DNA of 64,000 bases from Calothrix sp. NIES-2100 (GTDB lineage Bacteria; Cyanobacteriota; Cyanobacteriia; Cyanobacteriales; Nostocaceae). The DNA lies in NCBI RefSeq assembly GCF_002368195.1, contig NZ_AP018178.1:6042145-6106144 (forward strand), read 5' to 3'. Of the stretch, positions 59,789-64,000 are shown piece by piece (position 1 is the stretch's first letter; every line of letters begins with the position of its first letter). Below the pieces are notes generated by a model that saw nothing but the letters and a program-made list of their open reading frames with translations, was not told the DNA's origin and searched no databases. Made by a program: the position numbers and the translations under genes.

Positions 59789-61282
59789 ATGTATCGGTTA
59801 AATAAAAGAGCCTTGCAAATTTTGCTTGGGGAAGTTCAAAAATGTAGTGGTAAGGATCAGGTAAGCAAAATTGAACAGGAGATAGTGATTAAGCGATTAG
59901 AACAACTATGCTTAGAAAAAGGTTCTCCGGCTAAGTTAGATGAATTGCGGGATAGCGTTATCGATATATATCCACAATTTAGCGAGAAGGTACTGAAACA
60001 AGCTGCAAAAGCTAATAAGCCGCCTGGTATTTTTAGCAAAATAAAATGGGCAACTATACTTTTAGGCGGTTCAGCAGGGATGCTATGGGTAATAAATTTG
60101 CCTTATCCGATGATTCGCTGGCCTGTTGCTAAAACTGTTCCTATCTTATTGTTGCCTAGCTATATCAATATGGATCATCACTATCGTGAGGCAATTAAAA
60201 ATCTCGAGCAAGCAGATCAGTTAATTAATCAAGCTACCAGTCCTGCTGATATTGAGCAAGGTTCCCAGAAAGCTAAAGAGGCGCAAAAAAATCTGGATAA
60301 TTTGCCAGTTTGGTTTTTAGGCTACTATCCACAGGCTTATTGTAATTTTTTTGGTTGCACTTGGAAGTTTACTGTAGATGAGTTTGAAACAGCGCGTCAG
60401 CGAGTGGCGCGGATAGAGGCTGTAGCTTTCCAAGATAAGAATGCTTTGACACCCCTGGTTAAAGGAGAACAGCTGCTAAATGTAGCACGCCAGCAGTATG
60501 AACAAGCTATCAGTATTAAGGATAAAGAATTAGCGATCGCATCTTGGCAAGCAGCTATAGATCAATTAGAACAAATCCCCGACTCCACATTTGCTGGCGA
60601 AACTGCACAAGCTAAACTCAAAGCTTATCAACGAGATTTTGATAATGCACGTATCGGTACATTTATTGCAGCTGCACAAGAATTTGATTTAGAAGCCGAA
60701 AAAATTCAAGCTACACAACCCAAAGCCGCATCAGAACTCTGGGAACAGGCGATTAAGCGCCTCAACCAAATCCCCACAGAAAATCCTCGCTATTTAGAAG
60801 CACAAAGATTACTAGCGGGTTATCAAGTAAAACTGAAAACAGTGGTCGATCCGCGTAGCGATACATATATAGAAGCAGCAAAGCAATTTGCTATAGCCGC
60901 CGCCAAAGCATCACAAAATCCACCCCATCCTGTAGTGAAATGGGAGCAAATTGAAAAATTATGGCGCAAGTCAATCGATCAGCTAGAAAACATTCGCGTT
61001 GAAGAACCGGGCTATGTCGCCGCACAAAAATTACTAGCTGAGTATCAAACTAATTTAGGCATTATCGAAACTCGACGGAAAGCCGAAAGTGAAGCACAAG
61101 CTTCTCTGGAAGCGGCGAATGAGCAAATCCAAAGTTTGATTGCTTCTCCTCCGGCCGATCCTCAGCAGCTAAAAGGTAAAATCCAAGGCGTTATTAATCG
61201 GCTCAAAACTATCAAAGCCGGGACTACTGCCTACGCCGAAGCGCAAAAACTGCTAATATCTGCGCAGAAAAGACTGCGATAG
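59789..61282 (+). CDS. hypothetical membrane protein with long repeat-helical region
   Basis: 497 residues. N-terminal 80 residues are soluble and helical. One membrane segment (about 84-102, WATILLGGSAGMLWVINLPY) and a second weakly hydrophobic stretch (VPILLLPSYI) follow. The remainder is a chain of helix pairs with a recurring pattern (AIASWQAAIDQLEQIPDSTF; ASELWEQAIKRLNQIPTENP; VEKLWRKSIDQLENIRVEEP-like), each followed by A/LKAYQ or LLAGYQ, reminiscent of TPR. Five or so repeats run to the end. It probably serves as a membrane-anchored protein-binding scaffold; function unknown. Confidence 0.78.
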   Translation: MYRLNKRALQILLGEVQKCSGKDQVSKIEQEIVIKRLEQLCLEKGSPAKLDELRDSVIDIYPQFSEKVLKQAAKANKPPGIFSKIKWATILLGGSAGMLWVINLPYPMIRWPVAKTVPILLLPSYINMDHHYREAIKNLEQADQLINQATSPADIEQGSQKAKEAQKNLDNLPVWFLGYYPQAYCNFFGCTWKFTVDEFETARQRVARIEAVAFQDKNALTPLVKGEQLLNVARQQYEQAISIKDKELAIASWQAAIDQLEQIPDSTFAGETAQAKLKAYQRDFDNARIGTFIAAAQEFDLEAEKIQATQPKAASELWEQAIKRLNQIPTENPRYLEAQRLLAGYQVKLKTVVDPRSDTYIEAAKQFAIAAAKASQNPPHPVVKWEQIEKLWRKSIDQLENIRVEEPGYVAAQKLLAEYQTNLGIIETRRKAESEAQASLEAANEQIQSLIASPPADPQQLKGKIQGVINRLKTIKAGTTAYAEAQKLLISAQKRLR

Positions 61283-61336
61283 TAAAATGCTTGCTTATCG
61301 TAAATAGGTATGCTAATATTGCTAATCGTGGGTTAA

Positions 61337-61410
<74 letters not shown>

Positions 61411-61744
61411 TTTGTACAGTGAGAGATTATTTGTTATCGCGGTGACAGCTTAGTGTCGTTGTGACTAATTGCTGTCGTTGCCAGATAAGTAACTCAACAT
61501 AATTAAACTTAAAATGTCATTACGAGCGGAACGGAGTGTAGCGTTCGCGTAGCGTCTCGTAGAGAAGTAATCGCATAGACTCTATTTTACGTTTTTCAAT
61601 GTTGACCTACTTACTAGCTGTATTTTTCAAAGCCAATGATTATGAATATATTAGCTTGGGTGGTTGCTTAATAGCAAAATACTAGTTTCATACTTAACAG
61701 CAGATAAAAATTAAGTCTAGAATTATACTGCGCCTGCTGTTAAC
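61411..61744. other. intergenic region between tRNA-Val and the insertion sequence
   Basis: 334 bp with a dispersed repeat block at 61515-61574 (CATTACGAGCGGAACGGAGT, GTAGCGTTCGCGTAGCGTCT, CGTAGAGAAGTAATCGC). The rest shows no gene; in particular, no 5' portion of hsdS is recognisable on this side of the insertion sequence. Confidence 0.55.
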
Positions 61745-61828
61745 TGGAGTTTAGACTAAGCTATGCAAAACGACCCAGCAGGGCTGAGTTAATCACAGAC
61801 TTAGCGAAATTATGAATAATCTTTAGTA

Positions 61829-63136
61829 TTAAACCGCAACTGATGGCTCTTTACGTGGTCGTGTTACGGTTTTTTTAACAATCGGGCATCGGTTTTTACG
61901 GTGACGCTTTTTTCCGGGTTCCCAACCAGGGGACTTTCCGCGAGGTTTGGGTGGAAGGGCTGGAGTACCAATGGTGGCGAAAACTCCACCCATAGCTTGA
62001 GCAACTCTTCCAGGGGTCAAATTCCCCTGAGACTTCTGCCAAGGTAGAGGATTGTCAGTCACGATATCACGGGCTAACCACAATTCCCAAGTCATCACAG
62101 GCATGAGGTCACTCCATCTTTCACTTTGCTTGGGAGTGCTCAACTGTGGCACTGTCCAATGTAGACGTTGCTTTAAAAAGCGATACCAATGGTCAATGGT
62201 AAAGCGACGCAAGTAAAGACACCAAACTTCCTCTAGTGGTGGCATTTCTTCTCCAACCCAAGCTAACCACAAAGGTTTGGACACTCGTTCATTGCCTTGT
62301 GTGTCGAGACGTTCAACCCTGATGAGTAACATCGGACGCGCCGCCGCCTTACGGAAATGTAAATTCTTCCAAAGGCTAATCCTTACCCGTTGTAGTTTCG
62401 GATCATCCAATTCTAAAACAGATTCTGCATCACTCCATGTTGTGGGTTCATTAAGTTTGAATTTAGACCCGTGTTTCTTGGGACGTCCCTTACCCGAATA
62501 AGCTTCAGGCTGACCCCATAAACAAAGATTTGAGCGCAATCGTACCAAAATATCTGCGGGAATACTGGCAGTTTTTAAGACAAAAGGCGCACACCCATAT
62601 TCACTATCCCAAACTGAAATCGGTCTAACAGGTAAATATTTACACACCTGTTTTAGTTGCCAAATCGCTTTTGAGATTGGACTTTCCCCACTTGTGATCC
62701 GTTCATGTCTCAAAGGTAGTGCCCAACTACCTGATTTTTCAGGTATCCAGGCAATTGTGCTATATCCTTGACCAATGGTAATCGGTTTATTTCCTGCTAT
62801 GGATGCGCCACTATGCTCATAAGTCCTCTCTTGTAACGTTACTGCATCTGGGCGTGACCAGTTTGTATGATCTCCTGCTAACAATGGTCGTTCCTCTGCT
62901 GGGATATGTTTGATATATAGCTGCATCAATTTCTGTCTCTGTGGTCTGCTATCTTGTAAGGCTTCATAGATGCTTGGCCACTTGCGTCTAAATACTGGTG
63001 ATAAGGATAAATCTGCTAAGGAATAAACATTGCGGGTTAGCAATATCGCATCTGTTAATTCAAAGGTCGCATCTTTGGCTCTACCTAAATATTTGTAAGC
63101 TACTTGACGAAACTCTTCAAGTCTGGCATTTTTCAT
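61829..63136 (-). CDS. DDE transposase (IS701/IS4-like superfamily)
   Basis: 435-residue transposase. Catalytic acidic candidates are Asp in LLAGDHTNWSRPDAV, Asp in VRPISVWDSEYGCAPFV, and Glu/Asp in YLRRFTIDHWYRFLKQRLHW. This resembles the widespread cyanobacterial transposase group called NF041680 by annotators; the exact IS family cannot be fixed by eye. The C-terminus is strongly basic (PGKKRHRKNRCPIVKKTVTR), typical of DNA binding. The frame is intact and bounded by inverted repeats, so the element may be active. Confidence 0.88.
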   Translation of the reverse strand: MKNARLEEFRQVAYKYLGRAKDATFELTDAILLTRNVYSLADLSLSPVFRRKWPSIYEALQDSRPQRQKLMQLYIKHIPAEERPLLAGDHTNWSRPDAVTLQERTYEHSGASIAGNKPITIGQGYSTIAWIPEKSGSWALPLRHERITSGESPISKAIWQLKQVCKYLPVRPISVWDSEYGCAPFVLKTASIPADILVRLRSNLCLWGQPEAYSGKGRPKKHGSKFKLNEPTTWSDAESVLELDDPKLQRVRISLWKNLHFRKAAARPMLLIRVERLDTQGNERVSKPLWLAWVGEEMPPLEEVWCLYLRRFTIDHWYRFLKQRLHWTVPQLSTPKQSERWSDLMPVMTWELWLARDIVTDNPLPWQKSQGNLTPGRVAQAMGGVFATIGTPALPPKPRGKSPGWEPGKKRHRKNRCPIVKKTVTRPRKEPSVAV

Positions 63137-63229
63137 GTTGGCAGGTGAGTAATGGTAGTTCTTTTCTCACCTTCTACCAAAAGGGGGACTGTATTCAATC
63201 AGACACCCCTTTTTGTTGCTCATTATCTG

Positions 63230-63310
63230 ATAATGATAATCGAATAAGGGGGGTGGGAGAGAAACGAGCGTCGCTCGTTTCTCTCCCACCATTTTCATGA
63301 TTATCATTAT
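63230..63310. repeat. 81-bp two-arm cruciform upstream of the transposase
   Basis: Inner arm: GGTGGGAGAGAAACGAGCG (63252-63270) and its perfect complement (63272-63290) around a single T. Outer arm: ATAATGATAATC (63230-63241) and GATTATCATTAT (63299-63310), also perfect. Unpaired 10- and 8-nt stretches lie between arms. A smaller AAAAGGGG/CCCCTTTT pair lies nearby at about 63179-63214. It sits between the transposase start and the right terminal repeat. Confidence 0.92.
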
Positions 63311-63448
63311 TGTATTATTTTCTCGGCAAGCATACTACACAAAAATTGTTCAAGGTCGCCGATGCTTTGAGACTGACAAGATAATATTTTTAACCTCTAA
63401 TTCCATTTGGTTTGCGTTCTCTCATATCGCTTTTAGTCTAAACTCCAG

Positions 63449-64000
63449 CTAAATATTTACACTTATATATCAAATTAATTAGACCTTTGTGGATGAATTT
63501 TGCTGCTAGTTTGAGAAAAGCACCAAATATTAATGCAGGGGTTGTCAATAATATGGTTTTTCCACTAGCACCTCTAGAAGAACAAAAACGCATTGTAGAA
63601 AAGTGCGATCGCCTCCTCTCAACCTGCGACGAAATCGAAAAACGCCAGCAGCAAAGGCAAGAGAGCATTTTGAGGATGAATGAGAGTGCGATCGCTCAAC
63701 TCCTCTCATCCCAAAATCCCGACGACTTCCGCCAACACTGGCAGCGCATTTGCAATAATTTTGACTTACTATACAGCATTCCTGAAACTATTCCTAAACT
63801 GCGTCAGGCGATTTTGCAATTGGCAGTGCAGGGTAAACTTGTGCGTCAAGATCCAAATGATGAACCAGCTTCTATTTTGCTACAAAAAATTAGAGATGAG
63901 AGAGCAAAACTAGATAATGAAGGTAAAATACATCAGTCTAAACTCCTATCACAAATCGATAAATACAACGAACTGATTAAATTACCTAGTGGATGGATAT
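63449..64000 (+). pseudogene. hsdS: hsdS, type I restriction specificity subunit, 5'-truncated, runs off window
   Basis: Open frame from the IS boundary to the window end. It reads AKYLHLYIKLIRPLWMNFAA, SLRKAPNINAGVVNNMVFPL, APLEEQKRIVEKCDRLLSTC, DEIEKRQQQ, then IPKLRQAILQLAVQGKLVRQ, DPNDEPASILLQKIRDERAK and finally IKLPSGWI, the start of the second target-recognition domain. This is the end of TRD1, the central conserved coiled coil and the start of TRD2 of HsdS, which sets DNA specificity for HsdM/HsdR. The first TRD is missing at the IS junction; ATG 63493 is the first usable start. A half-HsdS could still dimerise in principle, but truncation is the simpler reading. Confidence 0.85.

Larger units (their letters stand above)
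61745..63448 (-). mobile_element. DDE insertion sequence with perfect 16-bp inverted ends
   Basis: CTGGAGTTTAGACTAA at 61745-61760 and its exact complement TTAGTCTAAACTCCAG at 63433-63448 bound a 1704-bp segment holding one transposase gene. No clear target duplication is seen (TTAA on the left, CTAA on the right, one mismatch). About 300 bp between the transposase start and the right end is non-coding and contains a large cruciform. The right end abuts a truncated hsdS. Confidence 0.85.

Overview
The window is chromosomal DNA of a filamentous, probably heterocyst-forming cyanobacterium of the Nostocales (Nostoc/Anabaena/Calothrix/Tolypothrix type). The evidence is the dense HIP1 octamer GCGATCGC, the tmRNA tag ANNIVKFARREALVAA, the cyanobacterial ATP synthase order, an apcE-apcA-apcB-apcC phycobilisome core cluster with a four-repeat ApcE, a kaiABC cluster with a shortened KaiA and an HgdD (TolC-type) gene next to it, a PEP-CTERM protein, and many short dispersed repeats (TTGTCAG/TCATTGG heptamers, GGGCATT tracts, GTAGGGGCGGGG palindromes).

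Layout. 1-0.9 kb: 5' part of ssrA (minus strand, cut by the window edge), then a yefM-yoeB toxin-antitoxin pair with a recognisable operator. 0.9-7.2 kb: the atp operon on the minus strand (atp1, a, c, b', b, delta, alpha, gamma), with repeats or hairpins in several intercistronic gaps. 7.7-14.1 kb: a PEP-CTERM protein, a vWA / PP2C phosphatase / kinase triad related to the TerY-P modules, a PIN-domain toxin with a HicB-like partner, and a small secreted protein. 14.6-19.9 kb: apcEABC closed by a clear terminator. 20-24.7 kb: a rearranged stretch with an AAA-like/WD40 gene split onto opposite strands, a 29-bp-period HIP1 array, and a vapBC pair whose toxin carries a nonsense codon. 24.9-31.2 kb: two convergent GT4 glycosyltransferases that both carry an intergenic repeat in frame at the same place, a membrane protein / lipoprotein / FHA operon, and a MurG-like protein. 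31.5-42.6 kb: housekeeping genes (ftsW, NUDIX behind a 21-bp minisatellite, Uma2, aroB, petL, bioB, GNAT, selO, glycerate kinase, Ycf20) and a lipoprotein. 43-46.3 kb: a PMT/ArnT-type glycosyltransferase whose 3' end runs into an IS200/IS605-family tnpB element with a small ribbon-helix-helix gene. 46.5-56 kb: a CBS/hybrid histidine kinase, kaiA-kaiB-kaiC and hgdD. 56-61.4 kb: small conserved cyanobacterial proteins, an S4-domain protein, an SDR, a coiled membrane protein and tRNA-Val(GAC). 61.7-64 kb: a DDE insertion sequence with perfect 16-bp inverted ends that abuts a 5'-truncated hsdS running off the window.

Functionally the window is mostly core photosynthetic physiology (ATP synthase, light harvesting, cytochrome b6f, photorespiration, circadian clock, heterocyst glycolipid export), interleaved with accessory modules: three toxin-antitoxin loci, two insertion sequences, a type I restriction remnant and a phospho-signalling triad. 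The most unusual signals are repeat-driven: intergenic repeats inside coding frames, a palindrome that encodes the C-termini of two convergent genes, an HIP1 minisatellite, and a long cruciform upstream of the DDE transposase. No wholly new system can be asserted from sequence alone; the best candidates for uncharacterised function are the triad kinase with PDZ and TPR tails and the membrane/lipoprotein/FHA operon.
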